DNA from: Carex sylvatica | Lineage: Eukaryota; Streptophyta; Magnoliopsida; Poales; Cyperaceae | Reading direction: 5' to 3' | Length of the DNA stretch: 22,348 bases | Assembly: GCA_964058845.1 (NCBI GenBank) | Contig: CAXKVR010000250.1 | Span: 1 to 22,348, forward strand | Part shown: piece by piece, positions 1-10,302 of the stretch | Numbering within the stretch: the first letter of the stretch is position 1 | Layout: every line of letters begins with the position of its first letter | Position numbers and translations under genes: made by a program | The notes under the pieces: generated by a model | The model's database searches: none | The model's input: only the letters and a program-made list of their open reading frames with translations | Told to the model about the DNA's origin: nothing

Positions 1-1829
1 CGCCCATGGGCCTAGCGGTCGGGACAATTTTGACAGAAAATCTAATGCGGGGACATTTTTAAAATTATATATATTTTTAGAGTATTAATAAAAATGGCCG
101 TTCAAAGACAGACAATATAACTTAGGGTTAATTTTTCATATATCATTTTAGACTTCTTTAATTTCTTATTTACGTCTAAACACTTGAATATATCTTATTT
201 GCTTCTTAACTCTTAAAACTCTTTCCTTTTTATCCATTATACAATAATTTTGAAGTTATATATAATTAAGTCATTAATTAAAATATTAAAAGACAAAAAT
301 GCCAATTCTTATTAAGAAGTAGAAACTCTTTCTTTTTTACATCGCTCCATTTGCTACCTCTACCTCCACCTCCAGTTTTCAATTTGTGGTAAATTACCTC
401 ATCCAATCATGCACCTCTTCACCAATCAAGCAACCCTGCCACCTAGGTACTCGTCTCACCTCAAGTTCTAGAGAAATCTGATGTCGTGCTTCAATTTTTT
501 AGACAAGCCGGTGTCACCGAAATCCACATTAGTGTCGTTGCGTTGTGCGACCCATTGTTCCTTTCATTCAGCGTATAGAAGTGCTTGAAGCCCATAATGG
601 CCTTTGAGGAGATTGGTTTCTCCATCTGACATCTTGCTCCTCCTTTCACTTTGCCCAAACATGTTCACATACACCCAATTGCAATAGAAGATACACCAAA
701 TACAAATTGAATTCATTAATTTGACCAACTCAATCAGTCGTCCTATTTTAATTTATTATGGATTTAGATTTTTGTTTGTTAGATACAAATTGAATTTTGC
801 TTAATCTGATGAATAAATTATGGATTTCAATTTTATTAAAGTATTGAGCAAAATACAATACGTCCGATGGATATTACTACATTCAAAATGAAATTCTTTC
901 GTAGCCAGCATTTTTCTCTCTCAAAACTGAATGCAATCATATTGGCGTTTATCCTAAAAGAAAAAGAAAAATGAAGATAATGACAAACAGACAGACAAAA
1001 ATGGAGATTAAGTTCAAAATTTAAGAATTAACTCTCAGAAAATCATAATATATGCGTTTTAGCCTTCTATGAGGAGAGAATTCTTTATCGTTTCTCCTTT
1101 CTGACGAAATATTCTAGAAAACGTAAATGAAGGTTGCCACCATGAAACAGGAAACTGGAAGTAATTATTGTTGTGCAGAGAGAAGATGATGATGTGGAGA
1201 AAGGAAAAAAATAGTAAGAGCTAAGAGAAGGGTATAATTGGAAAATACAAATTCTAATATACTTAAATTATAAATAATTAACTGTATGACTAAATATATG
1301 ACTAAATAAAAAATTATAAATAGAGTTAAGGGGTATAATAGAGAGTGTAGGGGTAAATAGAAAACCAAAAAAGTTTTTGAGGGTAAATAGAATTAAGATG
1401 TGATAGTGAGTCGACGGGATTTCTAATCGATTCAATTTAAAAAAATCGCGGTTTGAAATTTTTAATTAGTAAAATATAAATAGAATTTTGATTAATTCAA
1501 TATATTGTACTCCGCTCAGTAACCAGAGGCCCACAAATAAACAGTCCATTCTCTGTCGGGTCATCTCAAATTCTTTCAAATACAATCCGAGGACGGGATT
1601 TTCTATGGGCTTAAATATGATAACAAATTATATATCCAGCCTAAATATTGCCTTCCTGGTTTCATGGGTTCAGCCCAATAAACAAAAATCCAGGTCTTAA
1701 TGTGTTATTATCATTAGAAGAGGCTTTATTATAATCTTCTGGCTAGAATTAAGTCAAGTGGACCTTATGCACAATGCTTCTTTAAGGAGAGAAAAAAAAA
1801 AAAGCAGGACCGGTGCACTGGACCTATAT
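1..1829. other. AT-rich intergenic DNA
   Basis: No gene is supported. The stretch 350-660 is less AT-rich than its surroundings and could be an old gene fragment, but no frame gives a recognisable domain. Loosely similar T-rich/A-rich segments at about 170-330 and 1190-1400 in opposite orientation hint at a very old inverted-repeat element. That similarity is too weak to call. Confidence 0.4.
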
Positions 1830-1837
1830 ATTATAAT

Positions 1838-2038
1838 CAAGGCCGGTCTCAAAGATTTTGGAGTTCATATGGAAAAAATATTTGGACCCTTTATATATAT
1901 AAAATTTGAGTTCTAATATTTTATTTATCCTTAATATATATAATTTTTTTAATATATACAAACTAAATTTTTATGGGCCCTCTTGAATCTTGGGTCCGGA
2001 GTCATCACCCTAGATGCTCTGTATCAGAGTCGGGCTTG
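1838..2038. mobile_element. hAT-type MITE, 201 bp, 8-bp TSD
   Basis: The ends are CAAGGCCGGTCTC and GAGTCGGGCTTG, an imperfect terminal inverted repeat. They are flanked by an exact 8-bp direct repeat ATTATAAT at 1830-1837 and 2039-2046. The 8-bp target duplication and the GGCCGG-type terminus are typical of non-autonomous hAT elements in plants. There is no coding capacity; the interior is AT-rich with GGGCCC near the right end. Confidence 0.75.
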
Positions 2039-2117
2039 ATTATAATTTATTGTGTGATATTATGTGCTTACGTACCTTAGTTTTATGTTTCTATTAAATT
2101 AAGAGCAATCATCTTCA

Positions 2118-2458
2118 ATTTATCTTAAGAGCTGCTTCTTTCATACCCTGTTTCACTAGTATTTCTTGTTGTAGTTTGGGCAGCATAGGGTGTTGGTTTT
2201 TTTGGACCTTTGAATCAAGAAGTACCAGCGGAATCCCAGGTATCGAGAAGTACCAGCGGAATCCCAAGAAACTACCTGACCCTCAAAATCTGAAACAGTT
2301 ATAATGGTATTGTTAGAACTTGCTTGAATATGAATAATTCCTTTTTCTATTTTACGTCGTATAGTTCTAAATAAATGAAAATGTTTAGAAGATAAACGTC
2401 GCCGATTCAGACGTGGAGCAGAAATCGATCGTTTAGACTTCGTTAAGCGAAGTGGCTT
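2118..2458 (-). pseudogene. rps11: Broken plastid-type ribosomal protein uS11 (rps11) copy
   Basis: Read on the minus strand, an uninterrupted 71-codon stretch (2458 to 2246) ends with a segment that matches plastid uS11: [19 protein letters not shown], then [12 protein letters not shown] 28-bp tandem duplication (21-bp repeats at 2246-2266 and 2218-2238) then shifts the frame. Past it the homology resumes as [14 protein letters not shown], and after another frameshift as VKQGMKEAALKI near 2156-2118, matching the QGM region of uS11. A TGA falls at the SG/CG position. The C-terminal third is missing. The N-terminal part is longer and more basic than usual, and no ATG precedes it. uS11 is a 30S subunit protein; this copy cannot make it. 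Origin as nuclear-integrated plastid DNA is likely but inferred. The flanks do not look like the plastid rps11 neighbourhood. Confidence 0.75.
2218..2266. repeat. 28-bp tandem duplication inside the rps11 relic
   Basis: The same 21-bp string starts at 2218 and at 2246, separated by a 7-bp spacer, so the repeat period is 28 bp. The length is not a multiple of three, so the duplication shifts the uS11 reading frame by one. It is probably a replication-slippage or repair event after integration. Confidence 0.85.
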
Positions 2459-3719
2459 ATGATAAACAAAAAATCAATTCACGATTTTTTTCAACCGTAA
2501 AATCTCATAATCTCATTTTTTATTTATTTTTAAATTTTAAAATCCAAATCTTGAATATAAGTTGTTGATATTGTTCCTTTCACGAGCATTTAATCCGCCT
2601 AAAATTTAATTTTTTTCAAGTTAATTTTATATTATATGAAGTCGTCAAATAAAATATAGCTTTTTTTCTCAAATAAGAATTTTCATTAAATCGGCATCCA
2701 TTTCTTAACATATGAATATTGTGAAAATTGAGCATGTGTTCCCTATACAAAGATGAGAACCATAATCTGAGTTAAGCTTGTGATTTATTTTTAAATTTTC
2801 CAATGAATGAACCTAGTTAAAGTACAATACATTAATTTAAGAATGTGAGGATATTTGCATCTCTATTTGGGAACCTAAAAATTATAAAAGTTTACATGGA
2901 TGCATCTCTCGTGAAAATAAACAAGACTAACATTTTGGTTTGATATTTGAATTTTAAATTCTGAAGTATAAATGAAAACGTGAAGTAGCAATATTTTCTA
3001 GAGAAAAAAAAGAGGTTATGGCACCGAAACTCTCATCCTGTCTAGCTATCTAAATTATCAGTGTTAATTTGACTTCATGCAACTTACAAATTAGTATCTT
3101 CTTTTTATTATCATTATGCATACGCGCACGAAATCAAAATGGCGCTATCAACACTTTTTACATAAAACCACTTCGAAGATCACCAAACTCATTGGCCCAT
3201 TTCCAAGCGTTCTTATGTGGACATTGAGGTCAGGAATAAAAGTGTAAACACAAACAACTATTCATATCTTAGTAGTCAGGAATTGAAGAAAAGGAAAAAA
3301 AAAACAAGAAAAAAGACAGCAGGCTAAAAACAAACTTTTGATTGTTGCAAGTTAGGCAATCTGTTCTCCTTTAGGAGGTACCTTTATTAGTAGCCTCTAG
3401 CCCTCTACCAAGCTTTAAAAAAAAGAAGAGCTACCTTTATTATATCATTAAATTAAGCATGAGGCTATGGTATCATGTATAATGCACATCAGTTTGTTTG
3501 TATTACAAACTTGTATTTTTATTTTTGAAGTTTAAATAATCAATTTAAACTATTCAATATGAATATTATATGAAAATATACTTGAATGACATTACATTAA
3601 TTTAAAAAAATATTATTATTTTAGTGGATAGGTAGAAAACACTTGATCTGAAGATTATGGACCATCCGAAAGTACTAATTTTTTTAAATATATAAGAAAA
3701 TAGTATTTAAATAAAAATA

Positions 3720-3728
<9 letters not shown>
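2459..3728. other. AT-rich intergenic DNA, no gene seen
   Basis: This stretch has many homopolymer A and T runs and no open frame with recognisable content. A short motif (ctacctttatta) occurs near 3377 and 3431, but I could not extend it into a repeat. No transposon ends with target duplications were found. Confidence 0.4.

Positions 3729-3775
<47 letters not shown>
3729..3775. repeat. Compound microsatellite (TA)11(GA)12
   Basis: An uninterrupted run of TA dinucleotides at 3729-3750 passes directly into GA dinucleotides at 3751-3775. It is a pure, long and therefore probably polymorphic SSR. Confidence 0.95.
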
Positions 3776-3850
3776 TGACTAATATGCATTCGTATACATA
3801 TGGACCGAAATACATACGGTCCAAATTTAAAATTTTATAATTCAAAAAAT

Positions 3851-3913
3851 CGATTTGAACCGTTCATCTTGTTCTTCATATTAATATGTGCTTGGAAACC
3901 AAATTTCACATTT
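3851..3913. mobile_element. Orphan core of the 21636-type MITE
   Basis: This 63-bp stretch matches 21717-21779, inside the intact MITE at 21636-22045, at 56 of 63 positions, and all seven differences are transitions. The matching right half and terminal repeats are absent, so it is a truncated or rearranged copy. A weaker match is also visible in the MITE at 9471-9844 (the tgtgcttggaaac segment). Confidence 0.65.
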
Positions 3914-4220
3914 AAATTAATACCGAATATATGTTGGTATGGTATTGACAGCCAGATGATGCTTAGTTTTGAACTTTGGGTAGCTGTCGCATAAGTCTAT
4001 GTCAAGTTTTCCAAGCTTGGCAGTAAACAATGGCATATAGAATATTAGAATCTCTACTTTTATTGTGTTCTAATTCTAAAGTTTAACGTCATTCCATGAA
4101 AAAGGGTGCTGGAAGGATTTGATAACCAAAAAGATGCGAAAAGCAAAGTAGCCAGGAAAGTAGAAGCAAAAGGTGGACGTGTATCACAAAACCAAAGAAT
4201 TCACGCCAAGCGGAGCTACT
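3914..4220. other. Intergenic DNA between the MITE core and the foldback element
   Basis: No gene is seen. A small inverted pair GACAGC/GCTGTC lies near 3949 and 3984 but is too short to interpret. Confidence 0.35.
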
Positions 4221-4229
4221 GATAATCTG

Positions 4230-5364
4230 CCGAAATTTTTATAAATATCAAAAATAATTAATAAATTATGGAATCTATCCCTCTTTTAATGAAAATTCGA
4301 AAAGTAGTCAATCCGGTTAACCATTGTCCGGATTGGGCCATTCTTTCTGGTGGCTCAATTCCCGGATTGGTGAATATAGAACCGGTTAACCATTAACCGG
4401 AAAGGGGAGAATTAAAACTTATATATGGAACAGGTTAATGGTTCACCGGTTTTGTACTTCTTCTTTTTTTTGAAAATATAATTTTTTTTTTATTAAAATA
4501 TTAGAAATGTTGAATATATTTTTTAAAAAATAGATGTAATACAATATAATTTGATTTATTAGAAAGACTACAACAAATACCCGGATCAATATTTTTCAGA
4601 TCGGATTTTTCGCGGCTATAAGAAAAATTAATATATTTCTTTATGTGTTATTGGAAAAAAATAAAAATGCTTAGATTCTGAGTTATTGATCCCGGTTCAA
4701 AAGTCACTTCTAGGTAATCTAGAAAATATTGTGATCTTTATAGTACATTTAATTTATTAAAAGTTGTATCTATTTTGAGAATTCTTTTTTGAATAACAAC
4801 CATTAAATAAATTAATTTTTTTGTTTTTTTCAAAAATAGATGAAACTTTTAATAAATTAAATGTACTAGAAAGATCACAATATTTTCTAAATTACCTAGA
4901 AATGACTTTTGAACTGGGATCAATAACTCAGAATCTAAGCATTTTTATTTTTTTCCAATAACATATAAAGAAATATATTAATTTTTCTTACAGCCGCGAA
5001 AAATCCGACCTGAAAAATATTGATCCGGATATTTGTTGTAGTCTTTCTAATAAATTAAATTATATTGTATTACATCTATTTTTAAAGAAATATATTCAAC
5101 ATTTCTAATATTTTAATACAAATTTTTTTTTCTGTTTTCAAAAAAAAAAAAAGAGAGTACAAAACTGGTGAACCATTAACCGGTTCGCTCTTTCCGGTTA
5201 GTGGTTAACCGGTTCTATATTCACCAATCCGGAAATTGGATCACCGGAAAGAAGGGTCCAATTCGATTATTGATTAACTGGATTGGCTACTTTTCGAATT
5301 TTCATCAAAAAAATGATAGATTCCGTAATTTATTAATTATTTTGGATATTTATAAAAATTTCGG
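4230..5364. mobile_element. Mutator-like foldback element, about 1.1 kb, nearly all inverted repeat
   Basis: The left arm (4230 to about 4780) and the right arm (about 4832 to 5364) are inverted copies of each other, leaving a loop of only about 50 bp near 4781-4831. The ends read CCGAAATTTTTATAAATATC and the inverted counterpart GATATTTATAAAAATTTCGG. GATAATCT directly precedes (4221-4228) and follows (5365-5372) the element. Counting the next base, the duplication is 8 of 9, which fits the 9-bp target site of Mutator-like elements better than hAT. Each arm carries several copies of the palindromic motif CCGGTTAACCATTAACCGG or variants. There is no coding capacity; short frames here only reflect the repeat. 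Foldback or long-TIR MULE is the best class. Confidence 0.8.
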
Positions 5365-5372
5365 GATAATCT

Positions 5373-5988
5373 ATCACGTGATAACATGTTAACATGTTTG
5401 GTCCGCTTATTTTGACGGTTTATGTTTTACAGTGGTGAGGGCAATCGGATTAAATTTGACATGATGTTTAGTTAGAATTGTTTGATTTACATATTTATGT
5501 GTATAAAATTTTGTATGAATAAAGTTGTTTGTGTATATTTTGATGCTAATTAAGGGGGTTTGATTGAATATTAAATTGAATTTGATTCCGCGTCCATTGA
5601 ACCTCTATTACTAATGTTTCTAGTTTAAAAGTTTTTTTTTTATTTTTAAACTTGATAGTAACTATCAAAGTTCGTGAGGAAAAATCAAATTCTCGATCTT
5701 TGATACATCTTTAAGACATTTTTCTAACTAATTGGGCTACCTCCACTTTTGAGTTTAAAAGAAATTGACAACCGAAAAACCTACAAATGAAATTGGATGT
5801 TCTTTATTCAGCATGTTATTAGATTATTCTTTTAAAAGCCTAAACGAAATTTTTTTAAGCAACATTGTTTAGTGACGAAAGTGCTTAGACTTCCCTTGTT
5901 TACATATCCTATTCAAAATTATGTGTTAATTCTGAAAATAATAACTAAGATTAATTATCACAAACATTATTATCAATTTAAAAAATAA
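5373..5988. other. AT-rich intergenic DNA
   Basis: No gene is seen. Just outside the foldback element are small palindromes (TCACGTGA at 5374-5381 and an AACATGTT pair at 5383-5398). A short hairpin around AGTTTAAAAG...TTTTTAAACT lies near 5620-5652. Confidence 0.35.
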
Positions 5989-6014
5989 CCCGCCCCCCCA
6001 CCCCCACCCCCCCC
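5989..6014 (-). other. C-rich tract, potential G-quadruplex on the minus strand
   Basis: Four C runs of 3, 7, 5 and 8 bases are separated by single bases (g, a, a). The minus strand therefore has G8-T-G5-T-G7-C-G3, which satisfies the usual four-run quadruplex pattern with one-base loops. It stands out in a region that is otherwise AT-rich. A CA-rich tail follows to about 6023. Confidence 0.6.
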
Positions 6015-7534
6015 TCACACACATAATTTCACTGGCTGCCACTGTTGTGGGTAAAAATAGGTAGATCCAATGTCCATCTAATATAAATTTGTATTCTTTT
6101 TAAATTTTTCTGCTCTACTTTAATATTTGTGTACATCTATTTTTATATTCGTGCGCATCAAATATAAATGAATTTTGAAACGAAACCAACAGAAGTGTTA
6201 CCCATTGCATTCAAATTTAAATCAGATGGACACTGCACCTATCATTTTTTTTTCCTGTTTTGCACGTTGTTCCCGTACCATATTAAAGCATTGCTTTTCT
6301 TATTGACGTAGTTAAGAAACCACTCTGAAAAGGCATCAACAAATGGTATAATCAATTTAATTTAAATCGGACAGTTCAAACTTAAAAAAAATAAAAAATA
6401 CAAACTCCTCACCCAATTATGAACTTCCAAACAATGGAGGACCCCACAAAGCATGGGGGCATGGGATGAGAGAGAGCGCCATCCATTTTTTATTGATAAG
6501 ATTTGTTAGGCTGCGAAACAAAGTAAATTTAGCCATCACCTTTTTCTGGAAAGAAATTTTTTAATAAAAAAATGTAAATATTCACGTTCACTAAATTCGC
6601 AAGGTTTATATTCATGGAATCCGGGGCGGTCCTGATCCGATGAACATTAAATCAAAATTGATATGATATTAAGTCAGAGTCATTTAATTTGCATCAAAAT
6701 TCGTACAAATAATTTTAATATTCTTATATATCACACACAACAAATTTCAATACAGATCAAACATTATATCAAATTTGATATGATATTTATTACACCACCG
6801 CACTCCAATTTTTATATCTATGGATATGATATGATCTAATATAGTAATTTATTATGCCGTCGGTCTTTGCAGAAATGTCAAAATTTAATTTTATGACCAG
6901 GTTGAGACATATCAACAGTTTCCAAGATTTTAAATGAAAAAGTCAAAATATGAGTATATGAGTATATGACCAATAAATGAAGACATTTTCACAGAAATAA
7001 ATTGTTTAGACTAGTCAATGGCTAATGAGTCAAGTCAAAGGCAAAAGACGGTCATGTCCGTAGTACCGTCTCGGAAACTGTAAGGCACGGATCTATTGAC
7101 TTGACCCAACACAACGCCTGAATCCTAACGAACCAAGTCCTCCTCGGGGATGGGATTGGGTCAATTTCTTATTTTTAGAAATTAAAATAAATAAATTATT
7201 GTAAATAAAATGGATTATTTTGTTTAATCGTCTGATGGAATCAATAATTCAGTCCGTTAATATTTTTTTGGAACATAATTATTAGCTCGATTTCATTAAT
7301 TTTTGTAAGTCGTGATTGTTGGTGTAGTAAATCGTAAAAATTATAGAATTGAAATATTAGTTTGATCTCGTTGACCTCTCCTTAATAATTAAGATTGATA
7401 GACCTAAATTATATGCATATTCTATCTAATTTTTATCTTGAAATAGCGTCAAATATCTTGTATTTTAAATATAAAAAGAACATAATACACCTAGAATCAA
7501 GTTACTGCGTTTGCTTAGTTTTTATTTGCAGAAA
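6015..7534. other. Intergenic DNA, no gene seen
   Basis: This is non-coding, AT-rich sequence. A 6630-6800 segment holds repeated 'ttgatatgatatt' strings at about 6657 and 6775. The stretch 7020-7160 is less AT-rich but shows no recognisable frame. No element ends with target duplications were found. Confidence 0.35.
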
Positions 7535-8348
7535 ATGAAGAAAAATGTCCAGTGCGGACGCACGGTTTGCGATACGGCCACACTAAGTACTTAGATGGAT
7601 TTCTGGACATGCGCCGATTTTCAAAAGGTATAATGAGCTATGCATCAAAATTCGTGCAGACGCACGGATAATGATGCAGCCGCACTCTGGTCGCACGAAA
7701 AAGTCCAAACCCAGTGCGGGTGACCTGACCGCACTGTAGCAGAACACAGAACTGGAGCCTGAACTTAAAATAGCCACAACTTTTGACTCGTAACTCTGTT
7801 TTGGGCATATAACCACATTTCGAAAAGCTAGTAAGAAAATCTATAACTTGAGAAGCATAATGTGATCACACTTTGGTCACAGACAGCCTAAAATTAGAAC
7901 TGCTAGCCACGTTTCAAGGAATAAAATTAGACATGACAAATCTGAAAAATGTGCAAAGATAGCACTCACTAACTCCACATTCTAGGATCCAAATTGGGCA
8001 GAATTTTAGCTTAGGGGGTTCATTCCCATTTAAGACATCTCTTCGCAAAGATCAATCTCATCTATCAAAATATCTTCTCCACCAATACTTAGCGTAAAAT
8101 TCTGCAATCATGGAAGCAATTCAAGGAGGAAGAAGAAGATGATTTCAAGAAGAAGGCAAGAATAATGATTTTTCATCTAGAGAAGGGTGTAATATATTTC
8201 TCTATTTAATTTCTCTTTGTTTTAGCTAATATTTTTTAATGAATTCTTTGTTGAATACTTGCATCTCCATGAGATGCTAGTTTTCTCTCTAGGAGTTTAG
8301 ATCAATGTATGAACTTGTTTAATTTTATCTTATTCGGTTATTTATTTT

Positions 8349-8768
8349 GAGGAGGATTCAAATGCCTTCATTTTTTGTGCCTCCATCATGCCTCCATTTT
8401 TTAAAATTTAAATGACTCAAAATTTAAATTATAAATGTCAAAATAAAACCGTTAGATGTGATCTATGCTATTTTCTCTATATGCTCATAAAATAATATCA
8501 CATTTCAATTTTGTTTTCATGTGAATTAATAAGTTAAAAAATCAACGTCTATAAACTATTCACATTAGTACGTTTTTTTACAATCTCTTGATGACAACTA
8601 AAAAAAAGTTGAAATATCATAATATTTTACATGTGCATAGATAAAATGATGTAGATCATATCCAACGGTTTTACTTTGACTTTTAAGTTTCAAATTTTTA
8701 GTTATTATAGTTTTTAAAAATGGAGGCATGATGGAGGCACCAAAAATGGAGGCATTTGAACCCTCCTC
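8349..8768. mobile_element. Mutator-like MITE, 420 bp, exact 9-bp TSD
   Basis: The termini GAGGAGGATTCAAATGCC and GGCATTTGAACCCTCCTC form a long inverted repeat that continues inward over most of each half (for example, the CCGTTAGATGTGATCTA segment and its counterpart near 8650). It is flanked by ATTTATTTT at 8340-8348 and 8769-8777, an exact 9-bp duplication typical of Mutator-like elements. Several GCCTCCAT motifs are repeated at both ends. It is non-coding. Confidence 0.85.
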
Positions 8769-9470
8769 ATTTATTTTTATTATGATTGTTTATTGGAATT
8801 TGATTGTTAATTTCTGAGATTTATTATTTATATTAATTACATAATTAGTACTTGAATTGGACAAGTCCCGTGTTGGAATCGAAAGAACCAATATTGCAAG
8901 GATGGAATAGGAGAGTACCAAATTATGAACACAAATATCCTAGGTTTGGATTAGGATCTAACCAATTTGTAATATAAATCGGAACTACAAAAATTAAGGT
9001 TAGAAATTTGGTGAAGGACGTAACTGTGAAGTCAACCCCTAATTAGGACATCTCAAATTGAATCGAATATTGGTATGAAGGACTTAATCGTGAAGTAACG
9101 ATATTCAAGGAGTAGGAGAGACTAACAAGAGCTTATGGTCTAGGTAGCTAGAGTGAAGGACCTAACCGTGAAATTCGAATTACTTAGACACGTTATTAAT
9201 TCACGAATGTGACCCTTAATGATATATTAGGTTAGAAATCTCATCAAATCATATATGAATTTAAACAATACCGAATAGATAGAATTAACAGGGGATTGTA
9301 AACCAAATGCCTATAGATCTTCTCAATTCTTAAAAGCAACAAAGATTCTATTTTACTTTTATTATTTTAAACCTCCTCTTCTCGGATATTGAACCCAAAC
9401 CTTAGGAAGTTATAACAAACAAAACCCCCTCATTTAATTTTACTTCATTGTACAAATCTAAAATTAATCG

Positions 9471-9844
9471 GAGGAGGGATCAAGTTACAACAAGTTACAA
9501 CAATAATTTTCTACATTTTCAAAATTCAAATTGTCGATCCAAACCATTCAACATGATCTCCACAATAAAATGTGCTTGGAAACTAAATTTTACATTTTTT
9601 GGAATTTTTTTACTATTTATTAAGATGGGTACAAAATTCAATGGTCTGAATTTGACTAGTTTTTGTACCCATCTTAATAAATAGTAAAAAAATTCCAAAA
9701 AATGTAAAATTTAGTCTCCAAGCATATTTTATTGTAGAGATCACATCTAACGGTTTGAATCGACGATTTGGACTTTAAAAATATAAAAAATAGTTTGTTG
9801 TAACTTGTTGTAACTCAAAAATTATCGTAACTTGATCCCTTCTC
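9471..9844. mobile_element. Mutator-like MITE, 374 bp, near-perfect hairpin
   Basis: The termini GAGGAGGGATCAAGTTAC and its inverted partner ending CTTGATCCCTTCTC are flanked by AATTAATCG (9462-9470) and AATTAATTG (9845-9853), 8 of 9 matching. The inner stem is perfect over 36 bp (9601-9636 against 9660-9695), with a loop of about 23 bp. The first eight terminal bases resemble those of the 8349-8768 element. It is non-coding. Confidence 0.82.
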
Positions 9845-10036
9845 AATTAATTGATAGAGTTAAAGATTAGTATTTTCCGATTTCTTTGTGGATCGATACC
9901 CAAAGTACTATAAAGATAGGTTGTATGCTTGCAACTAAATTTTTTTTTTGAATGTTGAAGTTAATAAATTTAAAGGAATAAAAAATATAAAATAAGCACA
10001 ATTTCATATCGCCAAAATATTCATCAAAGATCAAAC

Positions 10037-10291
10037 CATAATGATTAGTATGATTCGGTTCCATCTATTTATCAAACAAAATAATTAATTTTGTTTTCCG
10101 GTAATTTGATTTTTTATTTCTAAAAAAATTATTGGAAATGGATGCATGAATGCCTCTCCTTAATAATTAAAACCGAACTATTATGGTTCAGTATGATTCA
10201 GTTACATCTATTTGTTGAGAAAACAAACAAATCAGTTTGTTTCCGATAATTTGATATTTTAATTTCTAATAAAATAATTGGGGGTGGATGC
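10037..10291. repeat. Imperfect direct duplication, units of about 110 bp
   Basis: The segments 10037-10145 and 10180-10291 align at an offset of 143-146 bp. They share TATGATTC(A/G)GTT.CATCTATTT, a T/G-rich middle with TTCCG.TAATTTGAT, and TGGATGC at the end. The copies have diverged by substitutions and small indels. No function is apparent; it may be the tail of an unidentified element. Confidence 0.6.
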
Positions 10292-10302
10292 TCCCATCCT
10301 AT

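Larger units (their letters stand above)
7535..9935. mobile_element. Probable LTR-retrotransposon sequence (solo LTR or fragment), interrupted by two MITEs
   Basis: A purine-rich run (agaaaatgaagaaaaa, like a polypurine tract) ends at about 7545, just before TGTCCAGTGCGG, a plausible LTR start. The following sequence carries strings I associate with long plant Ty3/gypsy LTRs of the Tat/Athila type, such as the gcggacgcacgg repeats and a late segment around ggatcgatacccaaagtact near 9891. Three imperfect copies of 'gaaggac.taa.cgtgaa' lie near 9014, 9077 and 9154. Removing the two MITEs restores continuous sequence. I see no gag-pol, no second LTR, no primer-binding site and no clear target duplication, so boundaries and class are tentative. 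Confidence 0.45.

Noticed and set aside
350..700. Possible captured gene fragment on the minus strand (a short ATG frame near 633-565)
   Set aside because: The frame stops after about 22 codons, no domain is recognisable, and no transposon ends with a target duplication enclose it.
3736..3776. TA/GA repeats as a possible replication origin or regulatory GAGA element
   Set aside because: No promoter or gene is nearby; a plain microsatellite explains it.
7583..7816. Open frame on the minus strand, 77 codons
   Set aside because: It lies inside the probable LTR-retrotransposon sequence, and its translation has no recognisable domain. The GC-richer gcggacgcacgg repeats merely lower stop frequency.
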